This document shows, one piece after another, positions 46,801 through 58,537 of a DNA stretch of 64,000 nucleotides. Position numbers and translations under genes: made by a program. The stretch spans positions 19,473,001-19,537,000 of the forward strand of contig OY987272.1 of assembly GCA_963920665.1 (NCBI GenBank), given 5' to 3'. The notes below the pieces were generated by a model. The model did not search any database, was not told where the DNA came from, and was given only the letters and a program-made list of their open reading frames with translations. Within the stretch, counting starts at the first letter, position 1. Each line of letters opens with the position of its first letter. Source of the DNA: Straminergon stramineum (taxonomy: Eukaryota; Streptophyta; Bryopsida; Hypnales; Calliergonaceae).

Positions 46801-47145
46801 TGACCGACACGGAACGCTGAAACTGACTGACACGGGGAGCTTGAAAGCGCTGGAAAATGAAAAAGTGAAAAGAGGTGCGATTGGCTGGACCCCATTTCCA
46901 CCTCAGCACGACCTAATCCGGATCCGGTTTCTGTATGGTATCCGGTCCGTCACCTATCCGGTCAAACATCCGCTCCTATCCGTTCACTCTCTGGAAACTG
47001 GATTGAGTAGATCTTCCCACTATCTTATTTTCCACTTCTATTTTCGCTCCTTATCGTTTCTTAACCAAATCCGGATACCCTTATCTAGCTATCCGGTTAG
47101 TATTACTTAGTAAAACCAAAAAAATTAGAATTTCATGCTACCACA
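43809..47145 (-). mobile_element. Solo LTR (copy B) with internal reading frame
   Basis: Boundaries TGTCACAGCACAGG (43809) and CATGCTACCACA (47145), flanked by the 5-bp repeat ATAGC (43804-43808 and 47146-47150). The two ends are not similar to each other, so this is one LTR, not an element with two. It is colinear with copy A (8845-15743) except for a segment of about 1.5 kb, coding on the minus strand, that copy A lacks. ATCCGG motifs are frequent in the U3 part (about 46910-47100). Confidence 0.85.
45077..46642 (-). pseudogene. LTR-encoded ORF: plant transposon-protein-like domain plus coiled coil
   Basis: ATG at 46642. One minus-strand frame of 522 codons is broken by TAG-TAA at 45974-45979 and TAG at 45674-45676. 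The first 220 residues carry GFATKPWGFKEEIFVWEL, RLLQFLVLILHP and RKVDWARIISDLVLQLV..SPYLMHLYQ, resembling the helical 'putative plant transposon protein' domain (PF20167-like). An acidic, Ser/Glu-rich linker with PVKRHKTTSPNKRG follows, then a coiled coil (IRRLQEEVDRMKTEI). It lies wholly inside the LTR, in LTR sense, downstream of where the promoter should be. So it would head the element's transcript and also sit after the body in the other LTR. No enzyme motif seen. Confidence 0.6.
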
Positions 47146-49781
47146 ATAGCATTCGGAAGTTTGGAGCAACATTGTCTATTGATGGATGGAGCTCAGTTAC
47201 CAATCGACCATTGATAAATGCCATGCTTGTATCTTCTGCGAGTGAACAATTTCTAGGATCGGTGGATACAAGTCGAATCGAAAAGAATGCTCCTTTTCTG
47301 GCCTCTGTCTTGGAAAAGTTTATAGAACAAGTAGGCCCCACAAATGTTGTGCAAGTGACTACAGACAACGCTCCTGTAAATCCGGCAGCATGGAATATGG
47401 TGTCAAGTAAATATCCGCACATTTTCTTTCAAGGTTGTATGGTGCACGCCTTGAATTTGTTGCTTCAAGATTGGGGGAAGCAAGAATGGTTGAAGGAGCT
47501 AGTGGAAAAGGCCCTAACCGTTGTGAAGTTCTTCCGATTGCGGCATATGCCACTAGCTATATTTCAAAAGCACGAAACGAAGAACAGCTTATTGATGTCG
47601 GTGAAAACAAGATTTGCCTCCAATTTCTTCATGATTTCTCGTTTGTTGAAGGTCAAGACTGGATTGCAACAAAGTGTGGTGGATCCACAATGGGTAGAAT
47701 ATGTGCTCAAGTTACGGGACATGAAGAACACAAAATCTCGTACGGAGTCTCGGGAGGTGAAGAAGACAATTTTAGATGAGCATTTTTGGGCCCGTGCCAC
47801 TAATTTCCGAGAATTGATGGCTCTTGTGGTATTTGGTCTACGTAATTTGGATGCAAAGACACCATGCATGGGCAAGGTGTTGCACATCATGAGGAATTTA
47901 GAGAAGCATGTCTTCTCTTTACGACAAGAGCCCTTTGGTTTGTCCTTGGACTTAGCCATTCCTATCGAAAAGGCGTTTGGTAAGCGACGGGAAATGGTAG
48001 AGACCGATCTACATTATGCAGGAGCTCTTTTGAACCCTTACCTTCTTCACGATAAAGAACTAGCTGACGATCAAGATGCAACAGATGCATGCAAGCGCGT
48101 TATCAGGAAAATATGTCAACCAGGAACTTATCCTGACGTAGTGAAGGAATTTGTAGCATTTCGACATCGAGATCCTCCGTTCCATGACATGTTGGATCCG
48201 GCTGAGTAGAAATTGTCGGCACATGCTTGGTGGGATTTTGAAGGTGCATGTGGCAAGCTCATTGCTCCAATTGCAAAGAGGATTTTGGCCCAACCAGTGT
48301 CATCATCTTCATGTGAACGAAATTGGAGTAGCTACTCTTTTGTTCACAACAAATCCCAAAACAAGTTGAGGCCACAGAGAGAAGCCGATTTGGTGTATGT
48401 ATACACCAATTCCAAAGTCATAGCCACATCGAAGGAGAAGGATGAAAAGAAGTGGTACCATGACAACATGGAGTCCAAAGATTCGGAAGGGCCTATCTCG
48501 GAAGACGAGGATGATGAATCTGTATCTGATGATAGAGATGTTGTGAATTATGATAGGCACAATTCTGACGAAGAAATGTTTGAGACTCCTAATCAAAACA
48601 ATGAAGACTTCGGAGTCGCGGATGGAGACATGTATGAGTTTCGATCAGATGAGGATGATTGCGGGCTTGATGATGATGTACCTTCGATAGCTAGATTTGT
48701 GGATGGAACCAGATTCATGAGTAGCAAAAATCTTCTACCAAACGTGGAGGATACGTATGTAGAGATAAGGGGGACCAATAGGACAACGGTTGCGAATGAT
48801 GGGAGTCTTGAAAAGGATGAAGTGATTCCCATTTCCGATGCTCCATCCCTGATAATGGCAGTAGAAAAAAATGACCAACATGAAGACAAAGGAGGATGTG
48901 AGGTGAACGTTGAAATGAACGTGTCCAATGGAATTGTTGCGTCAATAGTGGTATCGGCAAGCAAGAAATGTGTTGAAGCAAATATTGGAAATGCCAAACC
49001 ACACGAAGTACAAGACAATGTTGAAGCACGTTCGATGGAGTCAGGCAGTCCAATTTTTGTCAACAATGGTGTTGGCAAAATGCACCTCATGGAAGATTCT
49101 CCCGAACCACCACGTAGCACTCCTCCACGTGCACTATTTAAAAGCGATGCCACGACATTGGATGGTTCAAGGAAATCATGGCTTGGAAAAAGACATTTGT
49201 CTCCTATGAAAGAGATGAGTTCCAAAGGCAATCCAAGTCGAACTATTTTATCATGTACCGATGATGATGATAAGGATGAAACATTGGCTTCAATGTTTAT
49301 TCAACATCGGGGCCATCCACCACGCCATTCCTTGAAATCATTAGGCCACACATCGCAGTCTTTGAATGCAATGCAGTTAATTATTCTAGGAGCGCCAAAA
49401 GCAGAGATATCACAAGGTGAAGACTCCATTAAAGCTCGTAAAAAAAGAATGATGCAACCCTTTGCTACCTCTCCAAGGAAGAGACCGAATATGGGTAGAA
49501 CCCCACTTGATACCTATCAAGTGGGATCAAAGAAGAAAATGAAAACAATCCCTAGCCTTAAGGAAGGCATTGGTAAGGCTATATTAAGAGCCAAAATGGA
49601 GAAGAAGACCGGTAGATCAATGAGATCATTGACATCTACCCAAGTACAAAAAGGAGTGAAAATTGTACAATCTTCATCAAACGACATGGAAGAGACATCT
49701 AGCGATGAAGACGACCGATGGGGAACTAGATGTAAGAGTAGCGGGGCTGAGGTGAAAGGAGATAGTGATTACAAGCCTTAG

Positions 49782-50254
49782 AGATTCAAGGAATGTAGGC
49801 TTAGGTGTTTAGGTGCTTATGATACATTGAGCATGTAATGGCAATTGATTGTTTGAAGCTTCCATTGCAGTTGGAGTTTGCTTATTGATGTTGAAAATAT
49901 GATTATTTTTTTTTGAATTGCAAAACCAAGAAGAAGTCCCCCCAAAATAGATTGTGTTCCTTTTTCTTTATATGAAACATGATACATTGCAAGATACATA
50001 TAGAATGCAACAATTTTGACTTCATGATTGTCATAGAATCATAGATTTGGTAATTTTCAAGGTGAAGAGAATTTTGAATTGTTTCTTTAATCCTTTCCCT
50101 TGATAATTCATAATTGCAATTATAGTGTACAATTTCTTTGGTTGATTACACTACAAAGGATAGTTCATAACTCCATATGTTATTGTAACAAGCATTCAAG
50201 GAATCAAAGTTTACTTGAAGGAGTTGAAGCTTTGTATTAAATAACTAGCCACTA
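49782..50254. other. 3' flank of hAT transposase
   Basis: AT-rich, no gene. The transposase frame stays open past the TAG at 49779 to a TAA at 49836-49838, so the true end may be there. Confidence 0.4.
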
Positions 50255-50397
50255 GCTGTCCACCCGCCCGTCCGCATTTACCCAAGGTAAATTTGCGGAC
50301 GGTGTTTTTTACCCCCCGGAGACGCAGCATCTGTAGGGTCCGGACATCCAATTTTTGGACGCGATTTTGCCCAGGACACTCACTTTCTTCAACCCTG
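50255..50397. repeat. hAT-2 right terminus with GTCCGC motifs
   Basis: CCCGCCCGTCCGCATTTACCC then GTGTTTTTTACCCCCCGGAGACGCAGC and the terminus TTTCTTCAACCCTG. The reverse complement matches hAT-1 at 9214-9355, including GGGCAAAAT-CGTCCAAAAAT. Confidence 0.85.
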
Positions 50398-53300
50398 TGC
50401 ACACGGGTTCTAATGCCTTATTAAATCAATTTCCTTAGGGTGTTCCTAATCTAAGTTCAATTTGCGCCTTCCTAGCAATGGACGCATTGTTTTTAAATAT
50501 CCAAATTGAACTTAAATCATGTAAATCAAACTTTCTATTCTAAATTATTATTTTTTGGGATTTTATATTTTTCAAATGAAAACTCATAAATTACCTTCCC
50601 AACAAGGTAAGACACTAAAAAACTAAATTCCTAACGAAATAGTTATTAATGAATGAAATTTGTTTTAAAAGCCTAATGAATTAAACTTCATTCATTAATT
50701 ACTCTTAGTCTAAACAAACAATTATAATTTCTAAATTCTCCCAAGATTCTAGGATTCCTTTGTTTGATTATTTTGGATGGAAATATTAATTTTTCATCCA
50801 AATTTCAAATAAGGTTTATCTAATTGTGATTGGTTAAATTTTGGATTATTTTCTAAATTAAAATTTTATTGGAATTTTTAAATGTTAATTTTCTTTTCTA
50901 ATTTTCCTAAGGTTTTCAATGGTTTATTCTATCAAGTGAAATTTTAATCAAATTGAAATAAAATAAATAAATTATGAAGAATTTTAACGTACCTTTCCCA
51001 TGAAGGGGGCGATCTTACCGTCCTCGAGGATCACGAGATGAATGGTTTTGTAGTAATCCGCTCCATCCTCTATTTTGCTAATCCATCACACCATTTGGAA
51101 TTAATCCTCATTCAATGTTGTATTTCAATTTCAATTTTCTTTTCCTACTAATGGTTATGGGATTTTATTAATTTTCGTTGTATTTAAAACAATTCCTAAT
51201 TGATTAGAAATTATTTTAATACCTCAAAACCTTTTAAATCCACTAAATCAAATCAAATCTAATAAATCCTAATTATTTTGTAATTTCCTATTCATCCAAG
51301 AGATATTAGTTGGCATTTTGTCTTTATCTATTTGTCTTATTAAGCCTAATAAATCAAAACTTAACTAAGCCTAGCCTTCTAATTCCTATAGGAATCTTAA
51401 TTAATGACTAACCAACAATTTAATGAATAGTAATGAGAATAAAATAAAATCCAAGATATTCTTACCTTATTGATTGTTTAGATTCTTCTTCTTCCTTTCA
51501 TCTCCAACCTTTCTCTTCAACTCTCCAACTCTCTCATTTGTGTTTTGTGTGTTCTTTAAGATTTATGTGAGAATGGATGAGTTGATTAAGCTAATTTGTG
51601 GTAAGCCTTAACACCTTCTAAATTAATTAGAATTTTCAAAGCACTTTTAAAAACTCACCTTTGAGTTTCGAAACCTGATCTATCTTTTCCTTGCTCGGAA
51701 TGCCTTCCTTTTGCAACCTATGAGTCAAGCTGGTCTCCCTGTTACAGTGTCCGGTTTGAACTACCACCCCATCCAGTCTCTTTGTGAATTGTCAATACTG
51801 TGCTGTCACGTATTGTGTCACGATTGGCGGTCGGCCCGTCCCCGACTTGGCACTTCGACTAGCACCTCGATTGTCCTTGGCTTCTCAATCAACCGGCCTT
51901 GATGACCCTGGTTTGTTCCTGTGCTAGTCTCTTTAGCTCCTTCGGCTCTGATTCTTGGATTTTGGAAATTTTTGATGTTTGGATTATGGCCCTTTGTTGA
52001 AATCACTGAATTTTTGTTACTATGCTAATTTTTAACTAATCTAATATTAATAAATCTAATTCTCAAGATTAAAGACTTAATTAATTCTCTAACTAAAACT
52101 AATCAATTTGGGGGGGGGGTTTTGGAAACTTCTAAGCAAACTTTCACTAACTATAACTATGACATTCAAATGGGTTTGTTCTGGGTTTTGGGGAAAATTT
52201 TCCAACTTCTAAAATTCTAAACTAACAAGCTAATTTTTGGGTATTTTTGGAATAAATTTAAACTAACAAACCAAAGTGTTCTAATCTAATTGGGACTCTA
52301 TTTTGGAATAACTCTAACTAAGGGAAAACTAAGCTAAATTTTGAGGTTTTTTCTAACTACTACTAAAGGTTTTATTAAGAATTCAAACTAAAGAACTTTG
52401 ACTAATTTTCTCTAATTCTTCTCACGAAATCAAATGTCTCCAATTACTACCACATACAAGGCATTTTTCAAGCATGCAAAGGAAGAGATTTCTCTACTGG
52501 TCTCAAATACTTGAAATACTTGAAACCACTTTTAAAAGTGTCAATTTTATATATTCCACCAAAATCAAAGCTTTGCCGTGCGTGGACAACCTCAGGTACA
52601 CACGGTGTCAATGGTCAAAGAACAATATTTTGAAAATTCAATCTTTAAAGGAAGTACACATGACAGTGTTTAAACTGAACATTAAAGACTAATTTCTCAA
52701 AATTTCAAAGTATCCAAGATTGAATCATTAAAGGAAGTACACATGACAACGTTTAAACCGAATTTTAGTGATTAAAGTCCCAATTTTCATTATACAACGA
52801 ATTTTGGGCAAAGGTTGGTTTAATAAACTTTTGACAAAGTCAAACTTCGCCACCTTAAGTGTATTAATACCAAATTTTGTTGTAATGAACACAAATTGTT
52901 AGTATTCAAGAAATCTTAAACGAAATTAGAGTTTGGAGGTCTATCCCTCCGAAAACTCTCACAAATCAAAGAAAATGGAGGCTTAGCCTCGAGAACTCAA
53001 AGAAATCAAATGGAAATCACTTTGAAGGGACCCTCTTGTCCTTCAAAGTATGCAAATTAAAAATTAGAATGAAAATCAGCTCGAATCTCAATTTGGATCA
53101 GTGCTCCGACCACACCGATAGCACAAGAGAAACAAAAGCAAAGGTTAGATATAAGAATGAGGATACCGACAACCTCAAGGGAAGGGACTATTTTACTTGT
53201 CCCAAGCCCCTTTTTGGTAAGTTGTCGGTGGAAAAACATTTACTTTTGATCTCGAGATATTTCCTAAACTACCCTAACGTACTTCCAAAATAATCTTTGT
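50398..53300. other. AT-rich repeat-like region without genes
   Basis: Only short unsupported frames. A direct repeat lies at 52640-52775 and a poly-G run near 52113. It looks like decayed retroelement or intergenic sequence. Confidence 0.4.
52640..52775. repeat. Direct repeat, period about 83 bp
   Basis: TAAAGGAAGTACACATGACA followed by GTTTAAAC-GAA occurs at about 52646 and again at about 52729 with few changes. Confidence 0.75.
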
Positions 53301-55855
53301 TTAATGGAATAATTCTCTAGAACCCTCTCCATTTAGCTAATAAATCTTGGCAAAATCAAATCCAAGATCTTTTCCCAAAGATATTTTGAAAATAACCCTA
53401 ATTAACCTACACATTTTGCTAATTAATTCAAAATATTTCTAAATTGTCTTTCTTTAAACAAAAGATGGCTTGTTAAGCAAGAAAAGAGATCTTACCCAAA
53501 TCCAATATTCAATTTTCCAAAAGACATTTGTGAAATTAACTTTGAATTACTACTAATTACTCTAAAAAAAGTCAAACCTATTGCTGGACCCTTCCTATCT
53601 TCTAGGGAATAACTCCAAATTGAAAAATAATTGCGCTGTTATGTTTAGAAGACCCAAATTAGTGTAGCGGAGCCCCTTATCCCTTCTTTCCAACCATTCG
53701 TAAGTGTAAAATCAACTTACAGGAACTTCAAAGAAAAGTGAAAACTCTAACTTTTGGAATTTGTTTCTTTTGAGGAAACTATCTAGATAGGGTTACTTAG
53801 AATTTTTGTGGGAGTAAAAAAAGACCCCTCATTCATGTCGTTTGGACACCACCATCTCCTGGTATGCCGGTCAACCCGCCATAAAGTCATAAATTCTTCA
53901 AAAGTCCAATGTCGTTGCCGATTCTAGTACTTAGGAATGTCAAAATGTCTTCAAACTTTGATGAACATTTTATTAGCACACAAAACACTATCCTAATTTT
54001 TAGTGGGATTTTACTACAACATGGTTAATTTCTAGGAATTTACGACCATGTTCAAAAGTAGTTGACTTCTCATGAAATCATTGTAATTGTTTCGGAAAAA
54101 TCCGAAATTTTTTGGGTAGCTTCTAGAAAACTCCCAAAACCAAAGTGCAACATTACATTTCACTTTGCACTATTCATAGGGAAGCTAAAATTAACAATTC
54201 CCTTTTCATTTCCACCCGAGGGGGAAATTATTCTTGTATCGGGGAATCTTGGAACAACTGGCGGTTCAATATTGGCTCCTGGCATGCTTTTAGAGTAAAA
54301 GCACCTTTCTTCATACTCCGGTCGCTCTCCATTTACTTCATTTGTAGATTGGATCATTCTTCTATAAGTTACCTGCAAATAAGAATTTACCAATCCTAAT
54401 TCTTTATGAATTGGATGGTGACCTATATTAGACTCTCTAGACCTAAAATGGACTTAGCCATCTTATCACATGCAATTGTAAGATTTAGTTTAACATGGAC
54501 AACTACTAGGACTAGCTAACACTCCAACCCTTAATTCTCTCGGAAATACTTAATTGACCTCTCAGACTCTCAACTAGGCATTAGAAGTATGAAATTTGAG
54601 TATTTTATATACTCTGCACTTCTAGGATGACCCCTCATTGTATTAGTAGGGACTTCTACCAAATACCACTCAAACACTCTTTTTATGCATTTTTGCATAT
54701 AAATATGCTCAAATACTAACAAAACGAAAAAAACAAAAACCCTAAGCTCCGAGTGCCAACTTGAGGGCTCACAACATCTCCAACAGATGAAGAAGAGGAA
54801 GAAGTCTAGATTATTAGCAAAACCAACGAAGAGGAGTAGCAGACCAAAACAGAAATGGACTTGGATGACGATGATAATTTGCCTCCACCAATAACGCGCA
54901 AGATTCAAACTCGGTTAACGCTCAAGACAACTCTAGTGAAGGCGGTCAACAAGGCACCACTGAGTTAGGACAACAACAATTCGAAAAAGGCAAGGAAGGG
55001 GAGTTAGTTGGAATGATTTTAGTTAGTTAGGATTTAGATTTTAGTTCTGGAATGGGTTTCCAAGTGTAGGTCTAGGTTCCAGATTTTTAGGGCCACTTGC
55101 ATTTGATTTTTTGAATATCTCGAAGGGTCATTGTGTAAACGCCCTTATTTTTGGGGTGGCTTTTTGCTTTTGCTTTTGGTTTTTAAAGGTGGGCAAGTAT
55201 GTTACCCTTCATTCCATCCTAGTGCTTTCAATCATTTACTTTGTTCTCTTTTCTTTAATCTGAGCCACCAAATGGACATTTTGGTTTCAACTTTATACAC
55301 AGAGTTTGGCATGTGTCTTTGCATGAGTGTTAAGGTGTAAGAGGGAGTGAAAAAGGAGGAATCTGGATTATAGGCAATTGGGTCAGATTGGAAGAGTATG
55401 TTTGTGACGTAATTTAGGCTAGTGAATGAGGACTTGCACGTGGTGCCTTTAAATTACTAGAATGGTAATCCAGTAAAGGAGTAGTGTGGATGCGGGTCCA
55501 GAATCCATTGTGAATCTGTGTGGAGATAAGAAACCGCCACAAAAAAAACCCCATTCACCAGAAGGTCTGCCAACCAAAGGATCAATCTAGTAACAAGAAA
55601 AACAACCTACTATTGGTTCTGGGTGTCTTTAGACTATCATTGTAGTGGAAGAGATTGGAAAAGGCTCTGAGTGACTTGCTTTCCAGATTGTCCATCAGGG
55701 AAGTTGTGAGGGTGTTCCCTCGTCTAAGCTATTACAACGTATGGTTATGAGAGTTAGAGAGAGAAGAGAGTGTGAGGAATACAAGTGGTGAGTCCCTACC
55801 CCTCTAAAAGATCAAAAGCGGACCCTTTGCTCAGGGTAAAACAGAGGAATAGAAA
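53301..55855. other. Decayed repeat region
   Basis: No intact gene. At 54780-54960 a plus-strand stretch reads as acidic then Lys/Thr-rich peptide with stops (MDLDDDDNLPPPITRK), perhaps a remnant of a transposon protein. Confidence 0.35.
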
Positions 55856-56094
55856 TCTAGTGATTAAGAGAAGATGTAACCGAAATCTGGACAGAGATCG
55901 GATCCGGATTGAATTCTGGATAGAGAGAGAAACCGGAAGAGAATGAGAAAGTGGATGGATTGAGAGAGAGAGAGGAAATTTGGATAACCTTAGCTTGTAA
56001 CAACATACTAGAATCCCCTAGGATGATATTTCGAGTCATTTTACAACATTCTGGTGTTGTAAGGATACTTACGCCTAAATCGTGAGTATGACAT

Positions 56095-56400
56095 AAACAA
56101 CTAAGAAACAACTAGTGTATGACTAAAAAGTAACTAGGAAACAACTAGAAAGTGACTAGAAAAAAACTATGGTCATTTTACAATTGCAATCTTTTCCTAG
56201 TTGTTTCTTAGTTGTTTTTTGCAACTATAAATTGATTGCTTTGCAACTAAAACAATGTATCAATGCTGTAAAAAGACGACATAAAACAATTACGTTAGAT
56301 TTGGTGCTAATAGAGAAGAGAAGATTATAGTCGCAAGATAGTTGTATAGGATACTAGTTGTATAGTAGTCGGTTGTGCCAAACATGTTTTTCTTCTAGTG
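56095..56400 (+). mobile_element. Right end of a second CACTA-like element
   Basis: Repeated AACTAG/CTAGTT motifs (GAAACAACTAG, AGTGACTAG, CCTAGTTGTTTC) lead into TTTTTCTTCTAGTG at 56387-56400, which reads CACTAGAAGAAAAA on the minus strand. This resembles a CACTA terminus with a different TIR from the element at 7976. The left end was not located. No coding sequence can be tied to it. Confidence 0.45.
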
Positions 56401-57224
56401 TAACCACCTGCATGCTAATGAACACCAACAAATGAAGGTATTGTATTGTCTAAACCAATTTTTCTTCATTAGCATTTCATTGTTGCATATACCTTTCCCC
56501 ATAGAATCTTGAAAGTTAGCATTTCTTTTTCACAACTATTGCCAAGCCACCACAACATGAACAATTGGATCTACAATAAATCTACCAACCTGTGTACACA
56601 ATTATACATTGATATAGTATAAGAATGCATTGATCTTATCCATCATTCAACAATTTGACTACAATAAAGACCAAAATCTAGGGTTTAATTTGAAATAGAA
56701 AGAAAAGCATGAATTCCTCTTTTATTTAGAATCAAAGGGAGTATTTTTTTAGCAAAGATTTGTAGTTTTGTAGGCCATTTCTACCCTCAAGGTGTTTTGT
56801 TCCTAATTATCTATTAAGGTCAAGCGACCAATGGGCTATGAGTCAACGAATAATGGCTACCAATCAAAGGTTGTTAGAAGATGCTAATGTAGTGATATTG
56901 TCCTTAAAATTTTCTTCCATTCCAGATTTTTTATCCAATTTTTGATATCTAGTTTTTTAATTGATTTGAAAACTTACATCCAAAATAATTTTGAAAACCT
57001 GTATCCCAAATAAATTAAAAATTTTCCTTGATCTTGGAAAGTTGTAAGGTAAATATAGAAAATTTTGAATTTTGTTTTTGTTTTAGTATTTTTCTAGTAA
57101 TGGGCATTATTATCAGAGATTTTGCGTATTATCTCATTTTTTGTTTGTCTATAGGTTCTAGTTCCTTAGATAAACTATAGTAATGAGGTTATAATAACCC
57201 CTAAAGTCTGAAGGTTCCCTTAGA
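56401..57224. other. AT-rich intergenic sequence
   Basis: No supported gene or boundary signal. Confidence 0.35.
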
Positions 57225-58537
57225 TGTCACATCCCTAGTAATACCTTATAGCTCCAAGAAGCCTTTAGAGGCCCTTCATAGCTTTTGGGGCTCACCATGC
57301 TTTAATTCTAGTATCACTTGGATAACAACTAACTAACATTATACATGCCATGTACCCACAACATTGGTTCTCATTTTCAACTCATACTAGTATGTCCCAG
57401 TCTTCATGACTACTAGTACACACTCCACACATGATACTTGGAGACATGAGGCAAAACTTCCATCGTATTGTGCTAGGAATTGTGGTAGCACTACTCACCA
57501 CAATTCTAACTATCCTTGAGTATCACCCCACTTCATACTAGGTCCTTTGTGTATTTACTACTTTCACACCAAAACTAATCGGGACTCACAACTCGCAACA
57601 CATTGAAAATGGCCTAGCATGGAGCGAGATTCTATCCAACGAGTGTCATAGGACACGCACACAAGTGTCCCATAGTGTCTTGTAGCTAGTGGTGAGGTTG
57701 CATCACTAACCTTACCAACCTTAAATCACTAGGACTCACCAAGGCTTCAAGAGAGAGTGAGGAGGGAGACTAACCCCTCCTATAGTACTCTCTATGATAT
57801 TTGTTAAATTCCACACCTTATGGATCGAAGGAACTTCCAAAACCCACTTTGGTTTTGGAAGATCACCCATTTCCAACCAAAATCATCAAGTTACAACCCC
57901 GTTTGGACTTCTAAACTTCCAAATGGTGTAACTTTGAGGTCACAACTTCAAATCTCACATGTGAGCCAATTTCGGATATTTGCGCGATAAGTAGATGCCA
58001 TTGGACTATTTACTTTTTTCATTTGGACAAAGTCTCACAAAGTTATGGCCCTCCAAATTCTTGGATTCACCGGAAGTGGCATCACTCCTGCACCACTGCC
58101 CTTCTCTTGGGCATAACTTTAGGCTGATATCTTAAAACCTCATAATTCTTGGTAATCTAACTTTCTTGTCTTCATAGCTTTCCAATTATATGTTACATGC
58201 CATACTTCCTTGAGGTATTCCTTAGGAACCCTTCACTCCTAGCTCTTAAGTATCGCGGCAAGGCCAAGACACCCTCAACTTTGCAAGGCCATAACTTCTA
58301 GCCAACTAGTTCAAATCACACATTTTTTAGATGCTTAGAAGCGTTTTTACAAGAGCTTTTTAAGCATGTATAATATGCTACCATTTTCTTCTAATGCAAG
58401 GCGCTATTACACCTTGCATGCTCAAAGGTTTCTCATTTTTCCCTTCTTGGACTATTGTAAAGCTTGGGAAGTTACCCCCAAGGTCCTCCTTGCTCACTAA
58501 GGCACTTCAGGCACCCCAAGGAGAAAAAGGTGTGACA
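57225..58537. mobile_element. Possible solo LTR
   Basis: Begins TGTCACATCCCT and ends AAGGTGTGACA, inverted ends of eight bases as in many plant Ty3-type LTRs. The 1.3 kb between is non-coding and C/T-biased. The 5-bp flanks (TTAGA and AGTTA) do not match, so the call is tentative. Confidence 0.4.

Larger units (their letters stand above)
43131..49781 (+). pseudogene. hAT transposase (BED finger, DUF659, hATC), split by a solo LTR
   Basis: Coding parts are 43131-43808 and 47151-49781, which join in the same phase once the LTR and one ATAGC repeat are removed. The N-terminus is a BED-type finger (KVKCIACNLVFVKK..MLSHLG). Next is a DUF659-type RNase-H core with SIDGWSS (first Asp) and VTTDNAPV (second Asp), then CMVHALNLLLQDW. 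The hATC dimerisation domain has WWDFEGACGKL, AKRILAQPVSSSSCERNWSSYSFVHNK (third catalytic Glu), then LVYVYTN. A TAG at 48207-48209 lies just before hATC. An unusual acidic, Ser-rich C-terminal extension of about 450 residues follows hATC, with basic patches (RKKRMMQP, SPRKRPN). This transposase would be the natural source of mobility for the hAT-1/hAT-2 family. Confidence 0.9.
29157..50397. mobile_element. Giant multi-gene hAT-type element (hAT-2), about 21 kb
   Basis: The left end CAGGGTTGACAGGGCGTCTTG is the right-end type of hAT-1. The right end, reading CAGGGTTGAAGAAAGTGAGTG on the minus strand, is the left-end type, so the element is inverted relative to hAT-1. Inside, in order: kinase-like gene (minus), Cys/His-domain gene 1 (minus), a block shared with hAT-1, Cys/His + RING gene 2 (plus), and hAT transposase (plus) interrupted by a solo LTR. 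Each gene has a GTCCGCC-rich array upstream. No perfect 8-bp target duplication is seen, so it remains possible that the two ends come from neighbouring or rearranged copies. Removing the solo LTR and the 0.9-kb MITE leaves about 17 kb. Confidence 0.65.

Noticed and set aside
48309..49231. Minus-strand frames opposite the transposase C-terminus
   Set aside because: Shadows of the Ser/Asp-rich sense frame.
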